Assembly (NCBI GenBank): GCA_964405235.1
Contig: CAYONG010000058.1
Location: 1 to 19,372, forward strand
DNA from: WS-11 sp964405235
Lineage (GTDB): Bacteria; Eisenbacteria; RBG-16-71-46
Direction of reading: 5' to 3'
Length of the DNA stretch: 19,372 nucleotides
Shown: positions 7,511 to 14,375 of the stretch, piece after piece
Position numbering within the stretch: the first letter of the stretch is position 1
Layout: every line of letters begins with the position of its first letter
Notes under the pieces: model-generated
Databases searched by the model: none
What the model was told of the DNA's origin: nothing
What the model saw: the letters and a program-made list of their open reading frames with translations, nothing else
Translations under genes and position numbers: made by a program

Positions 7511-7540
7511 GTGACCGTCGTCGCGAGGTTGGTGTACGAT
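7511..7540 (+). promoter_or_regulatory. Possible promoter of the exported-protein gene
   Basis: GTGACC (7511-7516), an 18-nt spacer and TACGAT (7535-7540), each 4 of 6 to consensus. The start would be near 7547, about 45 nt before the ATG. Confidence 0.3.
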
Positions 7541-7591
7541 TCGCGGGCTTCGGTCCGCCTGCCGCCCACCTCTCGCGTCCGGGGAGCACAC

Positions 7592-8497
7592 ATGATCCGA
7601 CTTCGCAGCCCTCTCACAGCCGTGCGCGCAGGCGTCGCGGCCCTCACGATCGCGGCCGGCCTCGCCGTCGCTCTGTCGCCCGCGCACGCCGGCCTCCGGG
7701 ACAAGATCAAGTCCGCGGCCGGCAAGGCGACCGGGGGCGCCGGCCAGAAACCCGCCGAGAACGCCGCGCGTCCCGGCGCGCCGCCTGAGTTCGACGACCG
7801 CACCCTTGAACTCACCGACGCACGCCTCGACCAGGTGCTCAAGGGACTCAACGCGTCCGCGTCGGTCATGGCCGATCGGCCGGCTCTCGTCGCGCGCAAG
7901 GAGCGACTGCATGGCGAACTCCAGGAGCTGGAGAGCAAACACGGCGATAAGATCGGCGAGTACAGCAGCCAACGCGACGCCGCGCGCCAGTGTCTCACCG
8001 AGGGGGTCGAGGAGGGACGCAAGAAGCGGTTCGAAGCGATGTTCCAGAAGGGGATGGCCGACCCCAACAGCCTTCGGCACATCGCGGAGCTCACCGTCCG
8101 CCTGAACGAGGCGCAGATGAAGGGCGACAGCGCGGGGATCCGCAAGGGCCAGGCCGAAATGGACCGCATCAACGCTCCGACGCGCGAGGACACGCTCCAC
8201 GCCCGGAAGCAGTGCGGCCCCGCTCCCGCGCCGTTCGCGCCCGCGATCCGCTTCGAGGCCGCCCAGGCCGCATTTGGGGCGGTGTTCGAGAGGATCCGCG
8301 CGCTGGACTACAAGGCGCTCGAGATGCGGACCGAGGCCAGCGGGCTCACTGAGGACCAGATGGCGATCGCCATCGACCGCGCCATCCTCTATCTCGCCGC
8401 GGTGAAGCAGGGAGAGACCCCTTCCGGGTTCACCGACACCGAGTTGCAGGCGCTCGCCGCGCACAAGGACGCGCTGGCCACCGCCATCGGGGTGTGA
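7592..8497 (+). CDS. Exported helical protein of unknown function
   Basis: This 301-residue protein starts at an ATG with GGGGAG 5 nt upstream. Residues 1-33 are a clear signal peptide ending in AHA before GLRDKIKS, so it is probably periplasmic or secreted. An Ala/Gly/Pro-rich linker (about 40-65) is followed by a mostly charged helical region (about 70-300) rich in Lys, Glu, Arg and Gln, which could form a helical bundle or coiled coil. Two cysteines (in RQCLTEG and KQCGPA) could form a disulphide. No family or catalytic motif was recognised. Its stop overlaps the GTG start of the phosphodiester glycosidase gene (GTGA), so the two are translationally coupled and likely work in the same compartment. 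Confidence 0.78.
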   Translation: MIRLRSPLTAVRAGVAALTIAAGLAVALSPAHAGLRDKIKSAAGKATGGAGQKPAENAARPGAPPEFDDRTLELTDARLDQVLKGLNASASVMADRPALVARKERLHGELQELESKHGDKIGEYSSQRDAARQCLTEGVEEGRKKRFEAMFQKGMADPNSLRHIAELTVRLNEAQMKGDSAGIRKGQAEMDRINAPTREDTLHARKQCGPAPAPFAPAIRFEAAQAAFGAVFERIRALDYKALEMRTEASGLTEDQMAIAIDRAILYLAAVKQGETPSGFTDTELQALAAHKDALATAIGV

Positions 8498-9459
8498 TCC
8501 GCCGGGACGTCCCGCCGATCCGTGCCCGCGCGCTGGCCCTGATTGCCGCGCTGGCGCTCGGGGCCGATCCGGCTTCGGTCGCGCACGCGACGGGCCCGTC
8601 GCTCTCGATCCGCGAGGGCGGCGCGTGGCACGCGTGGTGGCAGGCCGACGCGGCGCCGATCCGCTGGACGGCCGCCGACCCGCGGCTCGCCCGCGCGCTC
8701 ACATGGCAGCGGCTCGCCGACGGGGTCGATTGGGCCACCACCCGGCTGGCGTGCTCGGCCCCCGCCTGGCGCACCCGTCTCATCGTGGTGCGGATCGATC
8801 CCCGCCGGGTGAGGATCTCGCTCGAACTGGCCCTCGCGCCCGGCACCGGCCGCCCGGCCTGGACCATCGAGCGCGCTCCCGCCGGGGCGCTGGTGTCGGT
8901 GAACGCCGGGCAGTTCGTCGAGACCCTGCCCTGGGGATGGCTGGTCATGGACGGCGTCCAGCGCCTGCGGCCGGGGGGTGGGCCGCTGTCGAGCGCGCTG
9001 GCGTTCGACGCCGCGGGCAGGCCGCGATGGATCGCCGGAGATTCGCTCGGCACGCCACCGGCCGGCGTCCGTACCGCCTTTCAGTCCTACCCGACGCTGC
9101 TCGACGACGACGGGACGGTGCCGCCCGCGCTGCGCGCCCCGGGCGGTGGCGTGGACCTCCGGCATCGCGACGCGCGCCTCGCGATCGGCGAAACGCGGGG
9201 CGGCCACCTGCTCATCGTCATGACCCGGTTCGCGGCGCTCGGCGACATCGCCGAGAACGTCCCGATCGGGCCCACCACGCCCGAGATGGCGGCGGTGATG
9301 GGGGCGCTCGGCGCGCGCGACGCGGTGATGCTGGATGGCGGCGTCTCGGCCCAGCTGAGGCTCCGCCAGCCGGAGACCGGGAAACGGTGGCGCTGGCCGG
9401 GATTGCGCAAGGTGCCTCTGGCGCTCATCGTCCGCCCCCGCGAACCCCAAGGTCGGTAG
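8494..9459 (+). CDS. Exported phosphodiester glycosidase (NAGPA/DUF2233 family)
   Basis: This 321-residue protein has an N-terminal export signal (ALALIAALALGADPASVAHA). Its motifs fit the NAGPA-like phosphodiester glycosidase fold: VNAGQF (136-141, the usual NGGFF/NAGxF site) followed by GWLVMDG; FQSYPTLL in the middle; RLAIGETRGGHLLIVM; and LDGGVSAQL (280-288, equivalent to LDGGGSSxM). Family members remove GlcNAc caps from phosphate or act on polysaccharide and cell-wall phosphodiesters. Some are annotated as exopolysaccharide biosynthesis proteins. The substitution of VSA for the common GSS near the active site is mild. It starts with GTG, overlapping the previous gene by 4 nt. The substrate is not determinable from sequence. 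Confidence 0.82.
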   Translation: MIRRDVPPIRARALALIAALALGADPASVAHATGPSLSIREGGAWHAWWQADAAPIRWTAADPRLARALTWQRLADGVDWATTRLACSAPAWRTRLIVVRIDPRRVRISLELALAPGTGRPAWTIERAPAGALVSVNAGQFVETLPWGWLVMDGVQRLRPGGGPLSSALAFDAAGRPRWIAGDSLGTPPAGVRTAFQSYPTLLDDDGTVPPALRAPGGGVDLRHRDARLAIGETRGGHLLIVMTRFAALGDIAENVPIGPTTPEMAAVMGALGARDAVMLDGGVSAQLRLRQPETGKRWRWPGLRKVPLALIVRPREPQGR

Positions 9460-9507
9460 CGCCGCAAGCCCCTGGCCCGCGCGGCCATCCTCGGGCCCGC
9501 CCCCGCC

Positions 9508-9536
9508 TTGCGCCGGTCCAGCCCAGGCTCCACAAT
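9508..9536 (+). promoter_or_regulatory. Possible near-leaderless promoter of nadE
   Basis: TTGCGC (9508-9513), a 17-nt spacer and CACAAT (9531-9536) place the start at about 9543, three bases before the ATG. No Shine-Dalgarno precedes that ATG, which fits a near-leaderless mRNA. The match is modest. Confidence 0.3.
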
Positions 9537-9545
9537 CGCCCTCCC

Positions 9546-11363
9546 ATGCGCCCACTCCGGCTCGGACTGGCCCAAGTCAATGCGACCGTGGGCGATTTGG
9601 ACGGCAACTTCAGGAAGCTCCTCGAGTACATCGAGCGGGCCCGCGCGCAGGGCGTGGACGTGCTGGCCTTCCCCGAGATGGTCATCACCGGCTACCCGCC
9701 CGAGGACCTGCTGCTCAAGCCGTCGTTCATCGAGACCGCCATCGCGCGGACCCGCGACCTGCTGCCCTACACGTCCGGGATGACGGTGATCGTCGGCACT
9801 GTGGATCGCGACGTCGACCTCTATAACGCGGCCGCCGTGCTCCACGACGGCCGCTGGGCCGGCAGCTACCGCAAACGCTACCTGCCCAACTACGGCGTGT
9901 TCGACGAGAACCGTTACTTCATGCCCGGCACGGGGAACCCGGTGTTCGTGCGTGAGGGGACCGTCATCGGGGTCAGCATCTGCGAGGACATCTGGTACGC
10001 GGGTGGGCCGCTCCAGGAGCAGGTCATCCGTGGCGGGGCCGAGGTGGTCATCAACCTGTCGGCATCGCCGTACCACGCCGGAAAAGCGCAGGGACGCCGG
10101 CGCATGCTGTGCACACGCGCGGCCGACAACCTCGCCGTCGTCTGCTACGCGAATCTCGTCGGGGCGCAGGACGAGATCGTCTACGACGGCAACAGCCTGA
10201 TCGTCAACGAACAGGGGCAGATCCTCGCCGAGGGCGAGATGTTCGTCGAGGACCTGGTCGTGGCCGACGTCGAGCTGGACGCGGTGTTCAACGCGCGGCT
10301 GCACGACCCACGCCTCCGCAAGGAGCGCGCCCTGGACTCCGGCGAGCGCACGCCGCGCATCGAGTTGCCCATGTCGGCGGGGGCGGCCCAGGCTCACGGC
10401 GCTGCCGGGGGCTCCGGGAGCTCCGGGCCAGGGATCGGCGGCGGGAACGGTGGCGCGGCGACCGCGGTGGCCGTCCGGCCGGCGCTCGAACGGCGCACAG
10501 CGGTTGTCCAGCCCGAACTGGTGACCGAGATCTACACCGCGCTGGTGCTCGGCACCCGCGACTACGTGCATAAGAACGGTTTCGACTCGGTGGTGCTCGG
10601 TCTCTCGGGCGGCGTGGATTCCGCGCTGTGCGCGTGCATCGCCGCGGACGCGATCGGGCCCAAACACGTGGTCGGGGTCTCGATGCCCTCGCCGTTCACC
10701 TCCGGCGCGTCGAAAGAGGACGCCGAGGCCCTCGCGCGCGCGCTGGGACTGCGCTTCTACTCCATCCCCATTCAGGAATCGTTCCAGGCCGCACAGGCGG
10801 CGCTGGCCCCGGCGTTCAGCGGACGACCGCCCGACACGACCGAAGAGAACCTCCAGGCGCGCATCCGCGGCAACACTCTCATGGCGCTGTCCAACAAGTT
10901 CGGCTGGATGGTCCTCACCACCGGCAACAAGAGCGAGTACTCGGCCGGCTACACCACGCTCTACGGTGACATGGCCGGCGGCTTCGCGGTGCTCAAAGAT
11001 GTGTATAAGACGATGGTCTACCAGCTCGCCCAGTACCGGAACCGGCGCGGCGGCGCTTCCCCGATCCCCGAGCGCACGCTCACCCGGCCGCCGAGCGCCG
11101 AGCTCAAGCCCGATCAGACCGACCAGGACACGCTCCCGCCGTACGACGTGCTCGACCCGATCCTTCGCTTCTACGTCGAGGAGGACCGCTCGGTGAAGGA
11201 GATCGCCGGGCTCGGCTACGACGAGGAGTTGGTGCGCCGGGTGGTCGCGATGGTCGACCGCGCCGAGTACAAGCGCCGGCAGAGCCCGCCGGGGGTCAAG
11301 ATCTCACCGCGCGCGTTCGGCAAGGACCGGCGACTGCCCATCACCAACCGCTGGGCGGGCTGA
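9546..11363 (+). CDS. nadE: Glutamine-dependent NAD+ synthetase
   Basis: This 605-residue two-domain enzyme makes NAD+ from nicotinate adenine dinucleotide, ATP and glutamine, the last step of NAD synthesis. The N-terminal nitrilase-like glutaminase domain (1-270) has the catalytic triad E44 (FPEM), K110 (YRKRYLPNYGVFDE) and C146 (SICEDIW). The C-terminal synthetase domain (about 320-605) has the ATP-binding P-loop SGGVDS (354-359), NKSEYSAGYTTLYGD and KDVYKT. Between them lies an unusual Ala/Gly/Ser-rich linker (about 277-308). The ATG at 9546 is chosen because the conserved MRPLRLGLAQVN begins there, although the frame is open far upstream. No Shine-Dalgarno is seen. Its length is within the usual range for this bacterial NadE type. 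Confidence 0.95.
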   Translation: MRPLRLGLAQVNATVGDLDGNFRKLLEYIERARAQGVDVLAFPEMVITGYPPEDLLLKPSFIETAIARTRDLLPYTSGMTVIVGTVDRDVDLYNAAAVLHDGRWAGSYRKRYLPNYGVFDENRYFMPGTGNPVFVREGTVIGVSICEDIWYAGGPLQEQVIRGGAEVVINLSASPYHAGKAQGRRRMLCTRAADNLAVVCYANLVGAQDEIVYDGNSLIVNEQGQILAEGEMFVEDLVVADVELDAVFNARLHDPRLRKERALDSGERTPRIELPMSAGAAQAHGAAGGSGSSGPGIGGGNGGAATAVAVRPALERRTAVVQPELVTEIYTALVLGTRDYVHKNGFDSVVLGLSGGVDSALCACIAADAIGPKHVVGVSMPSPFTSGASKEDAEALARALGLRFYSIPIQESFQAAQAALAPAFSGRPPDTTEENLQARIRGNTLMALSNKFGWMVLTTGNKSEYSAGYTTLYGDMAGGFAVLKDVYKTMVYQLAQYRNRRGGASPIPERTLTRPPSAELKPDQTDQDTLPPYDVLDPILRFYVEEDRSVKEIAGLGYDEELVRRVVAMVDRAEYKRRQSPPGVKISPRAFGKDRRLPITNRWAG

Positions 11364-11388
11364 TCGGCCGCATTCGGCGCCCGAATCG

Positions 11389-11425
11389 GGCGAGGCCGCG
11401 GCCCCATCGGGACCGCGGCCTCGCC
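11389..11425. terminator. Shared terminator between convergent genes
   Basis: A perfect 13-bp stem, GGCGAGGCCGCGG (11389-11401) with CCGCGGCCTCGCC (11413-11425), lies between the ends of nadE (+) and the lipoprotein gene (-). No strong U-tract is present on either side, so it may act with Rho or as a bidirectional 3' barrier. Confidence 0.6.
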
Positions 11426-11458
11426 GCTACTCTGACGCTTGTAACGCCGGTGACGCTG

Positions 11459-12094
11459 CTACGTCGGCACGCTCACCTTCACCGTGCCGGTGATGGTGAT
11501 CTTGATCTTCACCTCCCACGTGAAGTTCGTCGCGATGAGAATCGGCACCGACTGGCCCGTCAGGTGATAGGTGAGGGTGGTCAGGTTTGGCGGCGGCGAG
11601 CCCGGGAGTGCTGTGCGGATGTCGTTCAGCATCGCGTTGATCTCGGTCACCGCGGTGCCGCCCGGATCGAGCGGGGCCACCTCCCAGCCGGTCGCCGCGC
11701 CGGCCGCCGCGTCGAACCCGGAGATCAGCGTGAGCTCACCACTGCCGTTGCGGGCGATGGTGACGTTTCCGTTCACGATCTGACGGCCGGGATTTGGATC
11801 GGCGACAGTGACCCGGTACTCGACCCCGGAGAGCGCGATGTCGGTGACGTCGGAGACGCTGATCCCCGCATCGGCCAGGATCTGCCCCAGGTTGAAGCCG
11901 TTGAGGACGTTGACGGTATTCGTCTCGTTGTAGCTGTTGACGGTGCCGTTGGAAACGAATTCCACGACCGTCGTGCCGCCCACCGCCAGCTCGACGATGC
12001 GGTCCTTGATCTCGGGGATCAGGATGCACCCCCCGTTCATCACCCCGAGGGCGAGTACGAGGGTCAGATGAGGCCAGAATCTGAATCGGCGCAT
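11459..12094 (-). CDS. Putative lipoprotein of unknown function
   Basis: This 211-residue protein has an N-terminal export segment (FWPHLTLVLALGVMNGGC). Cys23 is a likely lipid-attachment site, although the residue at -3 (Asn) is not canonical. The mature part is rich in Thr, Val, Asn and Gly with alternating hydrophobic residues, suggesting a beta-rich fold, and ends in a strand-like EVKIKITITGTVKVSVPT. No family was recognised. The ATG at 12094 has GGGAGGG 7 nt upstream. It follows the DUF6588-like gene by 13 nt and is almost certainly co-transcribed, suggesting an envelope partner for it. Confidence 0.78.
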   Translation of the reverse strand: MRRFRFWPHLTLVLALGVMNGGCILIPEIKDRIVELAVGGTTVVEFVSNGTVNSYNETNTVNVLNGFNLGQILADAGISVSDVTDIALSGVEYRVTVADPNPGRQIVNGNVTIARNGSGELTLISGFDAAAGAATGWEVAPLDPGGTAVTEINAMLNDIRTALPGSPPPNLTTLTYHLTGQSVPILIATNFTWEVKIKITITGTVKVSVPT

Positions 12095-12107
12095 GTCGTG
12101 ACCCTCC

Positions 12108-13019
12108 CTATTGGCGGCCGAAGCTGAGGCCGACCGCCACGCCATTGGTGGCGGCGATGTTGGCTTCTGCATGCAGCGTCGCGAACATGAGGTTGGCGAG
12201 CACGCCGGCGGTGAGGTGGACGTTGGACTTGCGATCAAACTCGACCTTGATACTGACGGGGCTCCCCGGAATGCTCGTGTCCTGGTAGGCGGCGTCCATC
12301 TTGAACGAGTCATACCCGATCGCCGCGTACGGCTGGAGGAGGCTGAAGCTCCGGCTGCCGGTCAGGTCGACATGAAGCGCCTTGGTGTCGAGCAGCGTAT
12401 CGTTGATCTTGAACGACTGGTAGAAGGCGCCCAGCGCGAAGTCCGCCGGCAGGGCCGGGAAATACTGGGAGAGCGAGTGCTGTGCGCCGATCCCGAAGAA
12501 GCTGATCTTGTCGATGAAGTTGTTGGCCGAGAAGTCCATCGCGAACCAGCGCACCACCGCACGGGTGCCCATCAGCGAGCCGATCGAAAGCTGCGGCGCC
12601 GCGAAGGCGAATTCCCCGATGTCGAACCCCCCGGGGTAGTACAGGATCGCCCCACCCTGACCGTTCTGGGTCACCGCCGAGGGGCCGCCCACCACGGTGG
12701 GGGCCGGCTGGATCGGCGCCACGCTGGTGAAGCCGGCCGGGTCGGTCGGGGTGAACAGGCGATCCGCGTCGGCGAACCTGACCCCCATCACCTTCACGCC
12801 CACCGAGAAATTGAGTCCCACCTTGGAGACCTTGCCGCTCGTGAAGATGGCGGAGTTCATCGTCCCCGAGAGCGCGTCGGGGAGCGGGCCGAGATACTTG
12901 CGGGCGTTGTCGCCGCTCAACGCGCCGAGATTCTCCGAGAGCTGCGCGCCGGCCGGCGGCACGGCGCCGACCAGGGCCACCAGCGCCAGCGCGAGGATCG
13001 CTGCGATGCGTCGTTTCAT
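12108..13019 (-). CDS. Exported, probably outer-membrane protein (DUF6588-like)
   Basis: This 303-residue protein has a standard signal peptide (MKRRIAAILALALVALVGAVPPAGA, cleavage near residue 25). The mature part has many short amphipathic strands (GVKVMGVRFAD; AVVRWFAMDFS; FALGAFYQSFKIND; VHLTAGVLANLMFATLHAEANIA), as in outer-membrane beta-barrels. The overall pattern resembles the DUF6588 family, but that assignment is by impression only. The C-terminus ends GVAVGLSFGRQ, two residues beyond a typical barrel-terminal aromatic strand. A purine-rich GGAGGGGGGAAG precedes the ATG, and a good promoter lies at 13128-13156. The lipoprotein gene follows after 13 nt. Confidence 0.78.
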   Translation of the reverse strand: MKRRIAAILALALVALVGAVPPAGAQLSENLGALSGDNARKYLGPLPDALSGTMNSAIFTSGKVSKVGLNFSVGVKVMGVRFADADRLFTPTDPAGFTSVAPIQPAPTVVGGPSAVTQNGQGGAILYYPGGFDIGEFAFAAPQLSIGSLMGTRAVVRWFAMDFSANNFIDKISFFGIGAQHSLSQYFPALPADFALGAFYQSFKINDTLLDTKALHVDLTGSRSFSLLQPYAAIGYDSFKMDAAYQDTSIPGSPVSIKVEFDRKSNVHLTAGVLANLMFATLHAEANIAATNGVAVGLSFGRQ

Positions 13020-13127
13020 GGGTCTTCCCCCCTCCAGAGTGTCGGTGCGTGAACAGGTCGAGCAGCCGGGAATGGCAGCGGGCACGGGGATTCGACCAAC
13101 AGCGTCAATGCCCGGGAGCGAAGCGCG

Positions 13128-13156
13128 AGCCTAGGCGCGGCCCCGCGAGGTGTCAA
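13128..13156 (-). promoter_or_regulatory. Sigma-70-type promoter of the envelope pair
   Basis: On the minus strand, TTGACA (13156-13151, perfect consensus), a 17-nt spacer and TAGGCT (13133-13128). The predicted start is near 13121, leaving a leader of about 100 nt before the DUF6588-like gene. Confidence 0.5.
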
Positions 13157-13180
13157 TCATCGCGAGGATCGCCGCGACCG

Positions 13181-13867
13181 CTAGCGCGCGACCCGCACGG
13201 CGGTGACGCTGGCCGAACAGTAGCGCGTGAGCCGGTCGGCGACATGCTCGAGGGCCGCCGTGAGGTCCGAGCCGGCGCGATCGAGCGGACAGAACAGTAC
13301 GACCAGCAGGTTGCAACTTTTGACTGTGACGGCGGTGCGGAGCGAGTCGGACGTGGGTGCACCGAACGGACCCTCATCATCCGACAACAGCAGCCGGCCG
13401 CTCAGGTTGACCCGCTGCTTGCGGATGCCCGGATACCCTTCGCCCTCGCGTCCCACCCGCGCACGGACGCCGCCGTGGACCTGGTCGCGGTCGTAGAGTC
13501 CGAGCGGGATCTGGTCCTCGAGCGAACACAGGTTGCACACGTCCACCGCGGCGTTGACCTGTGGCAGCCCCTTGCCCTGGAGCACGCGGCGCAGCAGCGC
13601 CTCGCTGCTCGGTCGGGTCTTGGTGGGATCCAGGTCGAGCAGGTGGAAGAGCGCGCGGGTCTCGGCAACCCCGGGGATGTCGGCGGGCGACTTACCCGCC
13701 AGCCGCGCAGTCAGGCGCGCGGTCAGTTGGTCCCGTTCCTCGGCGAAGGCCGGCGGGAGCGCCCCGAGCACGGCGCCCTCGGCCTCCAACAGGCCGATCG
13801 CGAGCACGCCGCGCAATGCGTCGTCGACCGCGAGGTTGAGCCCCTGGATGCGCGCCTGCAGCGACAT
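13181..13867 (-). CDS. Stand-alone B3/B4 tRNA-binding (editing) domain protein
   Basis: This 228-residue cytoplasmic protein resembles the B3/B4 domain of phenylalanyl-tRNA synthetase beta chain, which hydrolyses mischarged Tyr-tRNA(Phe). Visible family features are VNAAVDVCNLCSLEDQIPLGLYD (about 114-136), the counterpart of VDAYNLVSLRYGLPVGAHD in free B3/B4 proteins, then a Gly-rich turn (GREGEGYPGI), SDDEGPFGAPTSDSLRTAVT and a final Val-rich strand (NLLVVLFCPL). The N-terminal helical part is also typical. Free B3/B4 proteins are widespread and mostly uncharacterised; trans-editing is an inference. The ATG at 13867 has GGAG 8 nt upstream. It stands alone, with its own 5' region and a separate promoter for the next gene. 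Confidence 0.82.
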   Translation of the reverse strand: MSLQARIQGLNLAVDDALRGVLAIGLLEAEGAVLGALPPAFAEERDQLTARLTARLAGKSPADIPGVAETRALFHLLDLDPTKTRPSSEALLRRVLQGKGLPQVNAAVDVCNLCSLEDQIPLGLYDRDQVHGGVRARVGREGEGYPGIRKQRVNLSGRLLLSDDEGPFGAPTSDSLRTAVTVKSCNLLVVLFCPLDRAGSDLTAALEHVADRLTRYCSASVTAVRVAR

Positions 13868-14375
13868 GGGGATGGCTCCGGATTCCACGGCGCCGTCGCG
13901 CGACGCGCGGTGCGCCACTCGGCGCGGGACGGGAGAACGGAACGAATACAAAAGGTGGGCGGCGGGAAATCCCTTTCCGACCCAACGGAAAGGACGACGC
14001 AAAGGTCGTCCCACGTTTTCGGCCAAACTCCAATGTCGTCGCCGCCCACCGACTCCGGACCGGGATGCGCTTCATCGCGCGCAATCCGCCGGCTCAGCGT
14101 CCACGCCCGTGTCTCGTCGATCACGGGGGGCGGTGAATCTCAGGCGCGGAAGATAGCCCGAAGTGCGCCGCGCGACAAAGGAGATTCGGAGAGAAAACTT
14201 CCGCCGCGGTTCGCGCGGCGAGCGTCCACCCTCGTACGCGTCGGCGACGCGCTGCTCCGCCAACGCATGATGCAGAAGAGGACGCCGGCAGCCTTGTCGA
14301 ACGGCGGATCGTCGCGGGGTTTGGCGTCGCGTTACACGGTTGTGGTCAATACGTACCGCAGGGGCGCATGCGGTG
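13868..14375. other. Long non-coding stretch with tandem hairpins
   Basis: No supported gene lies between the B3/B4 gene and greA. Two hairpins sharing two bases occur 105-145 nt upstream of the B3/B4 start: CCTTTCCG/CGGAAAGG (13972-13993) and GGACGAC/GTCGTCC (13992-14011). GGGAAATCCC next to them is also self-complementary. They could sit in the 5' leader of the B3/B4 mRNA, but no clear promoter was found. A 6-bp hairpin (14355-14374) lies just beyond the greA stop. The remaining 300 nt show short chance frames only. Confidence 0.4.
14355..14374 (-). terminator. Possible weak terminator behind greA
   Basis: ACCGCA (14355-14360) and TGCGGT (14369-14374) form a 6-bp hairpin starting 1 nt past the greA stop on the minus strand. 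There is no U-tract, so intrinsic termination is doubtful. Confidence 0.25.

Noticed and set aside
14072..14263. 63-codon minus-strand frame in the gene-free stretch
   Set aside because: It would start with TTG, has no Shine-Dalgarno and no recognisable feature.
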